A stretch of 64,000 nt of DNA from Atkinsonella hypoxylon (GCA_000729835.1 JFHB01000102.1:44400-108399), one strand, 5' to 3'; counted from the stretch's first letter, positions 44,560 through 56,899 are shown. Notes: generated by a model not told the origin, from the sequence alone. Numbers and translations are program-made.

Positions 44560-47500
44560 TACTAACTTTAAACAGTAAAAGACTAGAATTATTAGATTTT
44601 AGTTATTAAAAAATATATAACTAATAAAGAAGTCTAGATCTACCTAGATCTAGAAAATAATAATAAAGAAGAGCTAACTAAACTATAAGAGCTAATTCTA
44701 AAGGATATTAACAAAAAGGTAACTATAGTAAAGGATTTAAATAAGTATAAATTCTTTTTTCTATAGTTTCTTTATATATAATATTAAATAAAGCTTTAGA
44801 ACTATTATAACTAGAAGAAAGCTCTTAACAGCATCTAATAATAAATAGTTAAAACAGTTAGTAACTATTATAAAACAATTAGCTATAAATATAATATCTC
44901 TAGGTAGCTCCTTTTTCTTTAACAACAATTAAAGCTAATATCTTAGGATAACAAAAAAGAAGTACTCTCTTAATATAAGTTAGTATTAAGAGTCTCTCTA
45001 GAACTAAGATAAAGGAATTTATTATATCCTTTAAGAAGGTACTCTTAGAAGTACAGTAAATTAATTTTCTAAATACCTATAATCTTTAGCTAACTTTAGA
45101 CTTCCTTAATGCTGTTTAGTAAATTAACTCTTCCTTTTTAACCTACTAGCACAATAGAATTAGAGATAAATCGATCTCTAATAAGCTAAATTAGAAGCAA
45201 AAGATACTAGATAGCTACTAAATTGTAGATCTTTTTAAAAGCTAAATAAAGGCTAACAACAATAGATCCTTTACCTCTTATTAAGACTAAAAGACTCCTT
45301 CTTCCTCTTCTTCTTTAAAATAGCTAAATCTATTAACTTTAAACTTAAATTCTATATACCTATATAGAAAGTCTTATAAGTATATAAAGTGTTATTACTT
45401 AGTGAGCAACAATAGACTATAAGACTAGAAACCTAATAAGAAGACCATTAAATCTATTTAACAGAAGCTTAAAAACGATAAGACTAATAAGAAGGTTATA
45501 TATACATTAAAAAGAGAAAACCTATCTATTAGTAACAATGTTCTTCTTAAGGGATCCTCTTCTTTTTTAAATTCAATAAATCTAGTTATTAGTTCTGCCT
45601 TTACTAATCTATCTTTATTTAGTAATTTAAGTACCCCTTATCCTCTAAGGGACTCCTGGATTCTCGATTCTAGCTCTAACATCTATATAACTAATAACCT
45701 AGATAGGTTATTAGATTATAAGAAAGCTATAACAACACAATAGATCTTCGCTAGAGATTCTAACCTTTCTATTCTAGGATACAGCTGCATTCTTATTAGA
45801 ACTAACAAAGGACTCTTCTAGCTTTAATAGGTTGCCTTTATTCCTACATTCTACACTAATGTAGCAAGCTTAAATAAGCTTCTATAAGCTAGATACAACT
45901 AGAATCTAAAGACAGGTTAGGTTACAAAAGACTTAAGTAATCTCTTCTAAATAATAAGGAATTATAGACAACTAACGATTAAATTTAACAAAATTAACAA
46001 TAATAACTAACCTATTAGTTCCTTCTTAACTTCTTTAGCTTTAGTAGACCTATAGCATTAACGATTAAGGTATCTTAATAAGGAAGCTCTTAAACACCTA
46101 GTAGAAGCAACTATAGGAGCTAAGATTACTAGACTTACGAAAATCGAATGTAAAGCTTATTCTCTTTTAAAGACAACTAGGAAAATCAACAGAGAACCTC
46201 CTCTAGGCTTTAGTTCTAGGCCCTTTTAGAAAGTCTTTATTAATATTTTTAAATTAGAACAAGGATATAATAGTTCTAATTTAGCTCTTCTAATTAAGGA
46301 TAATTTTATAAAGATAATTATATATTATCCTTTATTTTCTTTAACTTAACAAGATGTTATGGACTCGAGCCTTAGGCTTGGGTCTTGCAGTAGAGAGAGA
46401 ACAGCAGAAGAGAGACAGTAATCTATGTAGAGAAAGGGATAGAAGTAGACCGCATTCGACTGGGGGTTAGCTAAACTTCGCTAAGCCCTAGAGAAAGGAC
46501 CTTAGCTATAGAGCACTTACTAAAAGGAGCTCTTAAGGGGAGGGACCTACCTCTAGATATATAGTACAAGGGTATAGGGAGGCTTCTAGTTCCTTCTCTC
46601 TTTCCCTTTCCTCCCTATAATTATAGTTCTCATTATAGACGCTAGTTAGCAGCAGCCACTAGGCTAGTCCATTACACAAGAGTTAGTTTTAAAGCTTAAA
46701 GTCTTTAATAAATATATAAAGAGACAGTAGTAACTAGATATCTATATTATCTATTAAGACAATAAAAGAGGTCTTTAATAAGACTATACAACCTAGATCT
46801 AACAATAAGGAATCGAATATAAGCTAATAGCACCCTATACCTTAGCTTAAAACAGTTAAGCTAAAAGGTTAAGGGGTATAATAGCTACTAAAGCTAGGAC
46901 CTTATAGCTTTCCTTGAACTTCTCTTCTAAATTATAGCTTAAACTCTAGAAAACAACAACGTTCTTATACAATAGAACCCCTTAATAAGGTATAGATTAA
47001 AAGACCCCTTTTTAGGTATTCTACACTTAGCTTTCTAAAAACAATAAAGATACTAGATATTCTAGCTTCCTTAAGCTAGATATCTCTTTCCTTAAAGCCT
47101 TTAGTTATAAAGCTTATTCTCTTACAATAAAAGCTCTTAAGAATACAGCTAAACAAGAACTTAAGACTTTACCCTATACAGAGATTAGTTACCTAGTTAG
47201 TTATAATTCCTTAAATATCTTCTGCATCTAGATTCTATTAAAAAATAAGATTAGAAGAGTAAGAGACATTACTTTTAATAAATCTTCCTTCTACAACCTA
47301 CACAAAAGACAACCTATTTAACAGGAACAAGAGGTTTAAATCTAGCTTCTAGCACACATTAAATTAACCGAAATTAACGAATTTAAAGACTTCTAACTAA
47401 CTATACTTATAGAAGTTCAGCTTCTACCTATTTTAAACCTAGAAGAATACTAAGACTTTATATCTTCTATAGAACCCTCTATAGATAAGGAAGCTCTTTA

Positions 47501-47579
47501 ATAACAAGAACCTTCCTAGTTATAAACACTAAGTCTAGAGCCTTAACAGCTTCTACAACTAACTAACCCTTATAGGTTA
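44560..47579 (+). pseudogene. Copia-2 copy E gag-protease-integrase
   Basis: Plus-strand remnant: gag ~44560-45550, protease ~45650-45830 (Asp-Ser-Ser in WILDSSSN; the glycine codon is AGC, a G-to-A change shared with the other copies), integrase ~46050-47560 with the zinc-binding part near 46070-46140 and an interruption by a Gypsy-1 solo LTR at 46355. Besides Gln/Trp stops, one base is missing near 44980-45000 compared with copy 1, shifting the gag frame, so not all damage is RIP. No reverse transcriptase follows. Confidence 0.78.
46355..46676 (+). repeat. Gypsy-1 solo LTR (short form)
   Basis: 322 bp, TGTTATGGACTCGAGCC...GTCCATTACA, with perfect target duplication CAAGA at 46350-46354 and 46677-46681. 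It is clearly less mutated than the LTRs of Gypsy-1a/1b and matches the 1b length class. Confidence 0.95.
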
Positions 47580-48095
47580 TATTAAAAGTAGCAGCAATAC
47601 CAGTGCCACAAGTGGCCACAACACCAGCGATACTAACATCGCCAGCTTCATGCAACATTAGCTCTAACAGCTGTTACTAGCACAACAAAGGAACTTAGTT
47701 ACAACAACTAAGTGTGAGAAACAAGTAGGTATAATAGACCAGGATAGGATACAACAGGGGTAGGAATCTAGGAGCAAGGGTTATCCAGTCTATTATCTTT
47801 CCTCTGTTACAAGGCTCTACACACACTAATATCTGCCCCTCCTATAGAGGCAGTGCAACGGGTAACTCGGCATTCTCTTGCACTACAAGCTGTAGGATTT
47901 TCGGGTATCTAGCCATCCCCCTTCTTGTTTTTCCTTCTCTTCTTCTCTTTCTTCCTCTCTTAGAATTAGCTATATATAGGCCGCTTCCTCCCTCCTAAGT
48001 TAGAGGAATTAAGCAAGCAATTCACACTCTTCTACACACTAGAAGCTTCTTCATCTTCTCTCTCTTCTGTTATCTCTTCTATCTTCCACTTGATA
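47580..48095 (+). repeat. Copia-2 copy E 3' LTR
   Basis: 516 bp, starting TATTAAAAGTAGC and ending ACTTGATA. No purine tract precedes it because of the internal deletion. Confidence 0.9.
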
Positions 48096-50270
48096 GGTCC
48101 TATTGTATAAGAACGTTGCTATTTTCTAGAGTTTAGGCTATAATTTAGAAGGGAAGTTTAAGGAAAGCTGTAAGGTCTTAGTTTTAGTAGCTATTATACC
48201 CCTTAACCTTTTAGCTTAACCGTTTTAAGCTAAGGTATAGAGTGCTATTAGCTTATCTTTAATTCCTTATTACTAGATCTAGGTTGTGTAGTCTTATTAA
48301 AGACCTCTTTTGTTGTCTTAATAGATAACACAAATATCTAGTTGCTACTGTCTTATTATATAGTTATTAAAGACTTTAAGCTTTAAGACTAACTCTTATT
48401 AAGTTAAAGAAAATAAAGAATAATATATAATTATCTTTATGAAATTATCCTTAATTAGAAGAGCTAAATTAGAACTATTATATCCTTATTCTAATTTAAA
48501 GATATTAATAAAGACTTTCTAGAAGAGTTTAGAACTAAAGCCTAGAGGAGAATCCCTATTAATTTTCCTAGTTGCCTTTAAAAGAGAATACGCTTTACAT
48601 TCGATTTTTATAAGTTTAGTAATCTTAGCTTCTGTAGTTACTTCTACTAGGTGTTTAAGAGCTTCTCTGTTAAAATGCTCTAATCGTTAATGCTAAAGGT
48701 CTATTAAAGCTAAAGAAGTTAAGAAGGAACCTATAGAATAGTTATTATTAATTTCATTAAATTTAATTATTAGTTGCCTATAGTTCCTCGTTATTTAGAA
48801 GAGGTTACTTAAGTCTTTTGTAACCTAGCCTATCTTTAGATTCTACTTATATCTAGCTTATAGAAGCTTATTTAAGCTTACTACATTAGTGTAGAATGTA
48901 GGAACAAAGGCAACCTATTAAAGCTAGAAGAGTCCTTTATTAGTTCTAATAAGAACGCAGCTGTATTCTAGAATAGGAAGGATTAAGTCTCTAGCGAAGA
49001 TCTATTGTGTTATTATAGCTTCCTTATAATCTAATAACCTTTCTAGATTATTAGTTATATAGATGTTAGAGCTAGAATTAAGAATCTAGGAGTCCCTTAG
49101 AGGATAAGGGGTATTTGAATTGCTAAATAAAGATAGATTAGTAAAGGCAGAACTAATAACTAGATTTATTAGATTTAAAGAAGAGGATCCCTTAGGAAGA
49201 ACATTGTTGCTAATAGATAGGTTGTCTCTCTTTAGTATATATATAACCTTCTTATTAGTCTTATTGTTTTTAAGCTTTTATTAAATAGATTTAATAATCT
49301 TCTTGTTAGGTTTCTAGTCTTTTAGTCTATTGTTGCTTACTAAGTAATAATACTTAATATACTTATAAGATTTTCTATATAGATATATAGAATTTATGTT
49401 TAAATTTAATAGATTTAGCTGTTTTAAAGAAGAAAAGGAAGAAAGAGTCTTTTAGTTCTAGTAAGAGGTAAAGGATCTATTGTTATTAGCCTTTATTTAG
49501 CTTTTAAAAAGATCTACAATTTAGTAGCTATTTAGTATCTTTTCCTTTTAATTTAGCTTATTAGAGATAGATTTATCTCTAATTCTATTGTACTAGTAGG
49601 TTAAAAAGGAAGAGTTAATTTACTAAACAGCATTAAGGAAGTCTAAAGTTAGCTAAAGATTATAGGTATCTAGAAGATTAATTTACTGTACTTCTAAAAG
49701 TATCTTCTTAAAGGATATAATAAATTCCTTTATCTTAGTTCTAAAGGGACTCTTTAATACTAATTTATATTAAGAGAGTACTTCTTTTTTGTTATTCTAA
49801 GATATTAGCTTTAATTATTATTAAAGAAGAAAGAGCTACTTAGAGATATTATATTTATAGTTAATTATTTTATAATAGTTACTAACTATTTTAACTATCT
49901 ATTGTTAGATACTATTAAGAGCTTTCTTCTAGTTATAATAGTTCTAAAGCTTTATTTAATATTATATATAAAGGAACTATAGAAGAGAGAATTTATACTT
50001 ATTTAAATCTCTTACTATAGTTACCTTTTTATTAATATTCTTTAGAATTAGCTCTTATAGTTTAGTTAGCTCTTCTTTATTGTTGTTTTCTAGATCTAGA
50101 TAGATCTAGACTTCTTTATTAGTTACGTATTTTTTAATAACTAAAATCTAATAATTCTAGTCTTTTACTGTTTAAAGTTAGTATTAAGCTATTAATCTAA
50201 GCTCTATAATAGAATCTATAGTGTAAATCTAGTAGATAAATTAATAAAGAATTCATTATAGAAATCTATA
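48096..50270 (-). pseudogene. Copia-2 copy D gag-protease-integrase
   Basis: Minus strand, colinear with copy C 38760-40880: integrase from 48100, protease near 49060-49100 and gag ~49300-50200. It continues on the left of copy E as 43085-43258. Stops are RIP-type. Confidence 0.8.
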
Positions 50271-50571
50271 TTGTAATTAGTGTTAAATTTAGTATAGAAT
50301 TTATTGTGAAATTTAGTATTAATTTTAAGAGCAAAATTAATATTATACTTTATTATTAGATTTAAAACTAATGCTAAAAGAAAATTAAGAAGTTAAATTA
50401 TAGAAAATATTCTATTTCTAGAGGCAAATTTAGAATAGAAATTGGATTTTAAATTAGTGCGAAATTCGTGGCGAAAATTAGGGCGCTTTTAGTAGCGTAA
50501 CTGCTTAACTTATTGTTGAATTATTGCAAGTATTATCTCTTTAAAAAGGGGTTAATAACTAACTCCTTATG

Positions 50572-50600
50572 CTAACCCTCTAGGATTAGGGTTAGGGTTA
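50572..50600 (-). repeat. Telomere-like tract in Copia-2 leader, copy D
   Basis: CTAACCCTCTAGGATTAGGG then TTAGGGTTA on the plus strand; one unit is altered (GGATTA). Confidence 0.85.
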
Positions 50601-50616
50601 CGTAATTAATATTAGA

Positions 50617-50705
50617 GAGGTTGTTATTGTAGTAGATAACGAAGAAAGAGGTTATCGTAGTAGATAACAAGAAAGAATATTATTGTGTTAGATAACGAGA
50701 AGATT
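50617..50705 (-). repeat. Tandem repeat in Copia-2 leader, copy D
   Basis: Three ~27-bp units; one fewer than copies 1 and C. Confidence 0.75.
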
Positions 50706-50873
50706 ACGTAGTGTAGTAGTAAGAGGCACGTAACTACGGAATGAAAAGAGTGTTATCGAAAATACTAGGTATCTATAATAACAGAATAGTATAAATAGCT
50801 TTAGGAGCTAAAGAGGATAACAAAGTTATCAAAAAGGAAGAGTTGCTAAAGAAGGGCAAACTAGGCTTATAAC

Positions 50874-51419
50874 TATTAAATAGAAGATAGAAGAGATAAC
50901 AGAAGAGAGAGAAGATAAAGAAGCTTCTAGTGTGTAGAAGAGTGTAAATTGCTTGCTTAATTCCTCTAACTTAGGAGAGAGGAAGCAGCCTATATATAGC
51001 TAATTTTAAGAGAGAAAGAAAGAGAAAAAGAGAAGGAAAAATAAGAAGGGAGATAGCTAAATACCTAAAAATCCTATAGCTTATAGAGTAAGAGAATGCT
51101 AAAGGATGCTAAGTGATCCGTTGCACTGCCTCTATAAGAGGGGCAGATATTAGTGTGTATAGAGCCTTATAACAGAGGAAAGATAACAGACTAGATAACC
51201 CTTGCTTCTAGATGCCTACCTCTATTGTATTCTATCCTAGTCTACTATACCTGCTTGTTTCTTACACTTAGTTGTTGTAACTAAGTTCCTTTGTTGTGCT
51301 ACTATTAGAGTAGTTGTACTAGTAATAGCTGTTGGAGCTAATGTTACATGAAGCTGGCGATATTGGTATCGCTGGTGTTGTGGCCACTTTTGGCACTAGT
51401 GTTGTCGCTACTTTTAATA
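50874..51419 (-). repeat. Copia-2 copy D 5' LTR
   Basis: 546 bp, TATTAAATAG...ACTTTTAATA on the plus strand, next to the primer site AGGCTTATAAC at ~50862-50873. Confidence 0.9.
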
Positions 51420-52977
51420 AGCTGTATCTCTCTATTCTTCTTTATTACTAAAAAGTAAGAGTTTCTATAAGATCTATAGCTCTCTTCTAACAACCTATAC
51501 TAAAGTTTCTTTTTTAATAAATTAACTAATCTCCCTTATAGGCTAATAGATATTAGTATTAACTTTACTTTCTAAGCTCTATAGGCAATAGTATAGATAA
51601 CTTAAGGTAGTGCAACTAGAGGATTAATTTTTCTATACTCTAATAAGTTCTATACTAGTGCTGCCTTCTAGTTATATAGAATTTCCTTAAAAATATTAAC
51701 TTCTTCTATTATTAAATGTTCTTATATTTATCTAACTATTAAATTTAAACGCTCTTTTATTATTTAGAATCCTTAGGGCTTTTTGCTAAATCTTTCTATA
51801 ATATATTTAGTATATTTTCCTAATTTATTTAAGTATACTTTTACCTCTTTCTACTTCTTCTATTTCTACTTAAGATCTCTATTAAGTGTAAACCTATTTA
51901 AGGGAATATTGTTTTTAGTAGAATCTTATTAGCTTTCTACTTATATAATATATTTCCCTTTAAATTAACTATCTATAATTGTTTTAAGGGCTAAATCTTC
52001 TTTATAGCCTCTATAAGTTAGCTTCTATACTAGTTAGCTATTTCTCTTATTATAAGGTTAATAATAGCTACTCCCTTATTCTTTATTATTAGCACTAGCT
52101 CCTTATTGTTATTTAACTTAGCTTTAAGACCTTCTTTAATTATTTAATTATAAACTAAATCCTTAGATAATTTATTAATTAATATTAAATTAATATTAAT
52201 AACTATTACTTTATTTATTATAGTCTTCTATTTAATACTTTTAGTAACCCTTAAGACTAATATAATATTACTAAAATAGCACTTTAAGAGAAGCTTACCT
52301 TCTTTATTACTATACTTAAAGGTAACTTTAGCTATATATATAAAATATATTTTAAGGATTAATTATATATATAAAGAGTTTAGTGCAATATAAAAGTAAA
52401 TTAGCGTTTAGACGTTTTTAAGGTATAGCTTTATTATTACTTCCTCTAATATTATAAGATTATATAATATAAAAGATATAGTAGTAGTCTTTTGCTTTAT
52501 TAGAGTTATTTTTAAATTAAGCTCTTTAATAAGGTCCTTAGTAATAATATTTCTTTATAAACTATAATCTATAAAACTATTAATAAGTAAAGAGTTTAAG
52601 CTTCTAAGTTATACTTAAAGGTAAGGTAAGTTTTATAAATAGCTTATAATTACTTTTAGCTTTAAAATACAATTTAATCCTTTAATATAAAGTATATTTA
52701 CCTATAGGTTTATAATAAACTTCTTCTCTTTAATCTAATTTCCTATATATTTTTATATAATATTCTATAAATCTTTCTAAATGCTATTAAGTAATTATCT
52801 TATATACTTATTAGTAATATCTTCTTTATTATCTTCTATAGCCTCTTTAACTATAGTAGATATTGTTTTAATAATATTAACTAATTAATTTTTTTACTCT
52901 TTAACTCTTTAACTCTTCCTTAGGATAAAATATAGAGGTATAACTTTAGTACTTATTCTATTAATATAATAGACTTT

Positions 52978-53681
52978 TATTGAAAATAATAGGGATTACA
53001 GGACTAGATAGAAGAGGGTAGTGGTTCTCTTATATTAGCACCTGTAATTGCTCCTAGTAATTATCACGTAGTGGAAGCAGCAGCAGCCTAAATCAAGCTG
53101 TAGTGTATAGTATAGATCACGTAGAGGCAATAGATAACTGTAATAGTAGTATCTCTATATTGAGAGCGCTGTAACGAACTTTAGTAAGAGTAGGATCTTA
53201 AATCTTTCTAGTCCCTTATAGACCTACTAACTATATTAGTAGGCCGTTGCCGCTAGAAGGGGCTTATAGGCTACTTTATAATTTCCGCAAAAATATTTAC
53301 TATATAAAAACAAAAAAATCGACTTACAGCTATATAAGTAAGACGCTTACGTGCACAATTTAACAATTTCTACTAATAACTAATAACTCTTATAAGCAAC
53401 TCTATCTAACAATTATACTATTAGATAGCCCTAACTCTTAGCTTTTAAATAGTATACTTCTTGAATTTCTACCACTGCTAGTTGTGGAGAAAATCGCAGT
53501 TAAAGTTGACTATAGGTTAGGCAACTTTGCCTTAGTCGAATCTAGATGTTTGCATCTAGTAACAACAATATCTCTACCAAAAATCAACGTAACAAGACCT
53601 AGTAAGAGTCACGTGATATAGCAACTAACAGGCAACTAGCAAGCATAAAAATAGGCTATACAGGGTAGCTTATTTTTAACA
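52978..53681 (-). repeat. Copia-1 solo LTR in Gypsy-2
   Basis: 704 bp, TATTGAAAAT...ATTTTTAACA, with perfect duplication ACTTT at 52973-52977 and 53682-53686. It keeps the CACGTG box. Confidence 0.95.
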
Positions 53682-54275
53682 ACTTTATTAACACTATTTA
53701 CTTATATTAAGCATTTATTCTCTATTACTTCTATAAGTATAAGCATTAGTTAGTATAGACCTTATAAGATAACTTTAATCTTTTTCTAAAAATATTTTTA
53801 AATAATTATGTAAGAAGCTATACTTTTATATCTATAGAGCTATCTTCCCTAGCTTTCTTTTTTTTCTTTTTAGCTTAGTCTTCTAAAGCTTCTTCTTACT
53901 TAGTAAAGCGTTATATCTCTATAGTATAGACTCTAAAGGGCTAAACTATAATTCTCTTCTTAATTAGTATATAAAGAGTTCTTTTAAGTCTATATTCTTT
54001 TGTCTAAAACGTTAAAGTTACTATAGTACTATTAGTAGAGTCTCTCTTAAGAATAGCTTCTAGTAGAATATATATTAAACAATAATTAAAGATATTAATC
54101 TTATTAAAGATTTAATTTAATATCTTTCTCTCTTTCTTACTAGGTTTTTAATAGTTTAGTGTTTTTCTACTAAATTCCTTAACTTAAGAATAATACTATT
54201 TTATAATATAGTAGTTAAAATAATTAACCTAGAATACTATAAGTCTATAAAGATAACTTTTTATACTAAGGAAGC

Positions 54276-54590
54276 TGTTGGAATCGTTATGACTCTATCG
54301 TGCGATTCCGGTACCTACGTGGGTAGATACAACCGCTGATTAGTTGCATCCGCATATTAGTCTCTACTTACATCGGGGTTGCCGATATCCCTTATTTCCC
54401 TCTTGACATAACACTATACTTAAGGTATGTAAGGCATCTAACAGGATATATAATGTAGCCTCTTTTGCTAGTTACATACAACTTCTAGATAACTGAATTT
54501 GAACCTCTTTGATATAAATACTAGTGCACTAGTGAACTAGTCGTAGGGCCGACTCGAAGGAGTATAAATAAGACCCTTGGTACTCCAACA
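54276..54590 (+). repeat. Unmutated solo LTR of a further family
   Basis: 315 bp, TGTTGGAATCG...GTACTCCAACA with 7-bp perfect inverted ends (TGTTGGA/TCCAACA) and a perfect duplication GAAGC at 54271-54275 and 54591-54595. Base composition is normal and no RIP signature is visible. A TATAAATA box lies at 54563-54570, close to the 3' end. The family has no other copy in the window. Confidence 0.95.
54563..54570 (+). promoter_or_regulatory. TATA-like box in solo LTR
   Basis: TATAAATA within the 315-bp LTR, in an otherwise mixed-composition context, 20 bp before the LTR end. Strand assumed from the motif. Confidence 0.4.
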
Positions 54591-54763
54591 GAAGCTTTAT
54601 ATAAAAATAGGTAGTACTAAATTATTTAATTTTACTATTAAGATGCTTATACACTAATTATACTTTATAAAACTAATCTTATTATTATACTAGTAAAACT
54701 AGCATTAATTTATATAATAACCTTTCTTACTATAGTAATAGCAGTAATACTGCTTTATATAGT

Positions 54764-55249
54764 TTGTCGTCTTAAAACTAAACCCCTAAATGACCATACA
54801 GCCTATACTAAAATAAGTAGCAATATAGCGCACATTAAGATCGAAGAGAATCAGCAAAGAGCGAGATATTTATTAGTGTATACTATTAAACAATAGCAGG
54901 CAAGAAGATTAAATAATTAGAAAAAACAGAAATAAAATATTAGTTATAGCTTAGAAGATATATATATACAAAAAAAGAGCTAGATATATTAAAGTGTTAT
55001 AGTAAGCATTAGAAGTAGTAAAATAAGATTCCTTAAGCATTAAGTATTGTAAATCGAAATAGAGCAAAAGATATTAATTGATTAAAAAGAACAAAGGCCA
55101 AAAAGAGCTAGCAACAGCTGCGTGCCTTCTCGCTTGCTTAAAACTATTTACATGCTTAGGCAATGCACACTCTTATAAGGAAAATCTGCGTGTGGCATCC
55201 CCTGCAAAGCTAATATAAGAACGCAAGGGGGTAACCCCGCCGCGACACA
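54764..55249 (+). repeat. TTGTCGCC repeat, copy 3
   Basis: 486 bp, TTGTCGTC...GCGACACA; flanks ATAGT (54759-54763) and ATAGC (55250-55254) form a duplication differing by one C/T. Confidence 0.88.
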
Positions 55250-55319
55250 ATAGCTTATAGTTATATAGGTCCTAAAGCTCTAGGCATTATTATATATATT
55301 AATAGCGTTAATATATATT

Positions 55320-55816
55320 TTGTCGCCTTAAAACCAAACCCCTAAATAACTATACAGCTTACACTAAAGCAGGTAGCGATACAGCGCACGTTAAGATCGA
55401 AGAGATTCGGTAGAGAGCAAGATATTTAACTATATATACTATTAAATAATAGCAGGCAAGAAGATTAAATAATTAGAAAAGGCAGAAATAAATTATTAGC
55501 TATAGCTTAAAAGATATATATATGTAAAGAAAGAGCTAGATATATTAAAGTGTTGTAATAAGTGTTAAAATTAGCAAAATAAGATTTCTTAAGTATTAAG
55601 TAACGTAAATCGAAATAGGCCAAAAGATATTAATTAATTAAAAGGAATAAAGGCTAAAAGAGCTAGCAAAAGCTACTTATACACTTCTTTACTTGCTTAC
55701 TTAAAAAACTATTCTATATACTAAGGTAATGCATACTCTTATAAAGAAAAATCTATATATAGCATCCTCTATAAAGCTAATATAATATCGCAAGGGGGTA
55801 ACCCTGCTGCAATATA
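55320..55816 (+). repeat. TTGTCGCC repeat, copy 4
   Basis: 497 bp, TTGTCGCC...GCAATATA (mutated GCGACACA). Flanks ATATT and ATACC differ by two C/T changes, compatible with an old duplication. Same orientation as copy 3 and only 70 bp away. Confidence 0.85.
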
Positions 55817-56504
55817 ATACCTCCTTAGTTATAAATAAGCTTATAAAGTAAAACTTATAAGTAACTTAACCCTTTAGTTAATTCCTTTAATCCTAAAGTC
55901 CTAATTCCCTTATCTCTTATAACAGCTTTAGTGTCTTTAGTGTATATAGTAGCGTTCCTCTTACTAGCAATAGTGTTTTTACAGCTAAGCGCTTTCCTTT
56001 ATAATAAGTAGCTCTTTCTTAGCGATTTACACTTTATTTAGTCGCTCTAGATATAATTAATTAGTATCTTTTATTTACCTTAATTATCTCTTACTAAGCA
56101 CTAGGATATAAGAGAGCTAGCAGTATAATACTAAGGTTTATATTAGTAATAGAATTATAGGCTATTATAGGCTGTTTAGCTATATATCTTTAAGCTAACG
56201 CTTCTATTTAATCCTTTATAGTGTAGTATCCTCTAGCTTTAAGTGTCTATTTTGCTGCCTTTATAACTTCTATATTCTTTTGCCTAGATTTCTGCTCTTA
56301 CGCTAATAATTCTATAAAATGTAAAGATAGTAGCTAATGCTTTAAGTCCCTTAATTATTATAGAAGTTAGTCCTTACTGTAAGATTCTATTTAATCTTCT
56401 TACGTAAGATCTTATAGTATACTAGAAATTCTAGTAGAAACCTCTAAATTATCTAGCAGTAGTAATAATAAAGGGCTTTATAAATTAATTGTAGGCTGTA
56501 GTAG

Positions 56505-56814
56505 TGTCACGGCCACAGAGAAAAGATCAAATGGTCTTATTAGGCTCTATTGACGAAGACTCTAAGATAGAGGAGAAAGGAGGAAAAAGGAGGCGAAGCC
56601 TCTGTAGGTGTAGGAGGGTTATAAGACTAATAGACCCTAGTGGGGCTGCATCTAGCGCATTTAATAGTCTAACGTTATTCTGCAACAATCTAAGGTTTTA
56701 CTGAAGAAGACCTAGAGTCCTGCTGGCTTAGGCTAACACTAATAGAGCTGCTAATATAGAATATCTTAACATTAAAGTTACGTACAATAACAATAAGGTA
56801 TTATAACTGTTACA
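56505..56814 (-). repeat. Gypsy-3 3' LTR
   Basis: 310 bp; on the plus strand TGTCACGGCC...AACTGTTACA, i.e. TGTAACAG...CGTGACA in transcript sense. The part 56505-56700 is of normal composition. The frame open through 56504-56704 is only LTR sequence. Confidence 0.85.
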
Positions 56815-56832
56815 CTACCCCCTTCTAAACCT
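56815..56832 (-). other. Gypsy-3 polypurine tract
   Basis: CTACCCCCTTCTAAACC on the plus strand, i.e. GGTTTAGAAGGGGGTAG just upstream of the 3' LTR on the minus strand; fixes the element's orientation. Confidence 0.85.
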
Positions 56833-56899
56833 AATATTGTTAGACAATATCAACGGTTTTACCTATACTATATAGGTCTTTTCCTCTTCTTTATAGCAT

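Larger units (their letters stand above)
43259..48095 (+). mobile_element. Copia-2 copy E, reverse-transcriptase-deleted
   Basis: Both LTRs present (43259-43804 and 47580-48095), plus strand. The internal part has primer site, leader, gag, protease and integrase, but ~1.7 kb carrying reverse transcriptase, RNase H and purine tract is missing. The integrase end (ACCCTTATAGGTTA) is fused directly to the 3' LTR start. Also carries a Gypsy-1 solo LTR at 46355-46676. Inserted in the integrase region of copy D, opposite orientation. Confidence 0.9.
43085..51419 (-). mobile_element. Copia-2 copy D (minus strand), truncated, split by copy E
   Basis: Pieces 43085-43258 and 48096-51419. It holds the 5' LTR (50874-51419), primer site, leader with telomere-like tract, gag, protease and integrase up to the point where the TTGTCGCC repeat starts; reverse transcriptase and 3' LTR are lost on the left. 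Copy E is inserted with duplication GGTTC/GGTCC (43254-43258 and 48096-48100), differing by one C-to-T. The right end abuts the Gypsy-2 remnant. Confidence 0.88.
51420..56504 (-). pseudogene. Gypsy-2 remnant: gag and retropepsin-like part (minus strand)
   Basis: Pieces around four insertions: 55822-56504, 55255-55314, 54596-54758, 53687-54270, 51420-52972. Reading the minus strand with TAA/TAG as former Gln/Trp gives, from right to left, a helical gag (AQEQKSRQKN-like segment near 56260), a Lys-rich segment near 53850-53870, then at ~52480-52600 a sequence resembling a retropepsin domain (NSFIDYS...TKDLIKELNLK). In the last, the active-site Asp-x-Gly is not preserved in a way RIP alone explains. 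About 300 residues further left (to 51420) are not recognised. No reverse transcriptase is present. Assignment to Ty3/gypsy is tentative. Confidence 0.5.

Noticed and set aside
54764..55816. A miniature LTR element (TRIM) made of TTGTCGCC copies 3 and 4
   Set aside because: Each copy has its own flanking duplication and the outer flanks (ATAGT and ATACC) do not match each other.
56504..56704. 66-codon plus-strand frame, Arg/Lys-rich
   Set aside because: Coincides with the less mutated half of the Gypsy-3 LTR and is on the strand opposite to its pol.
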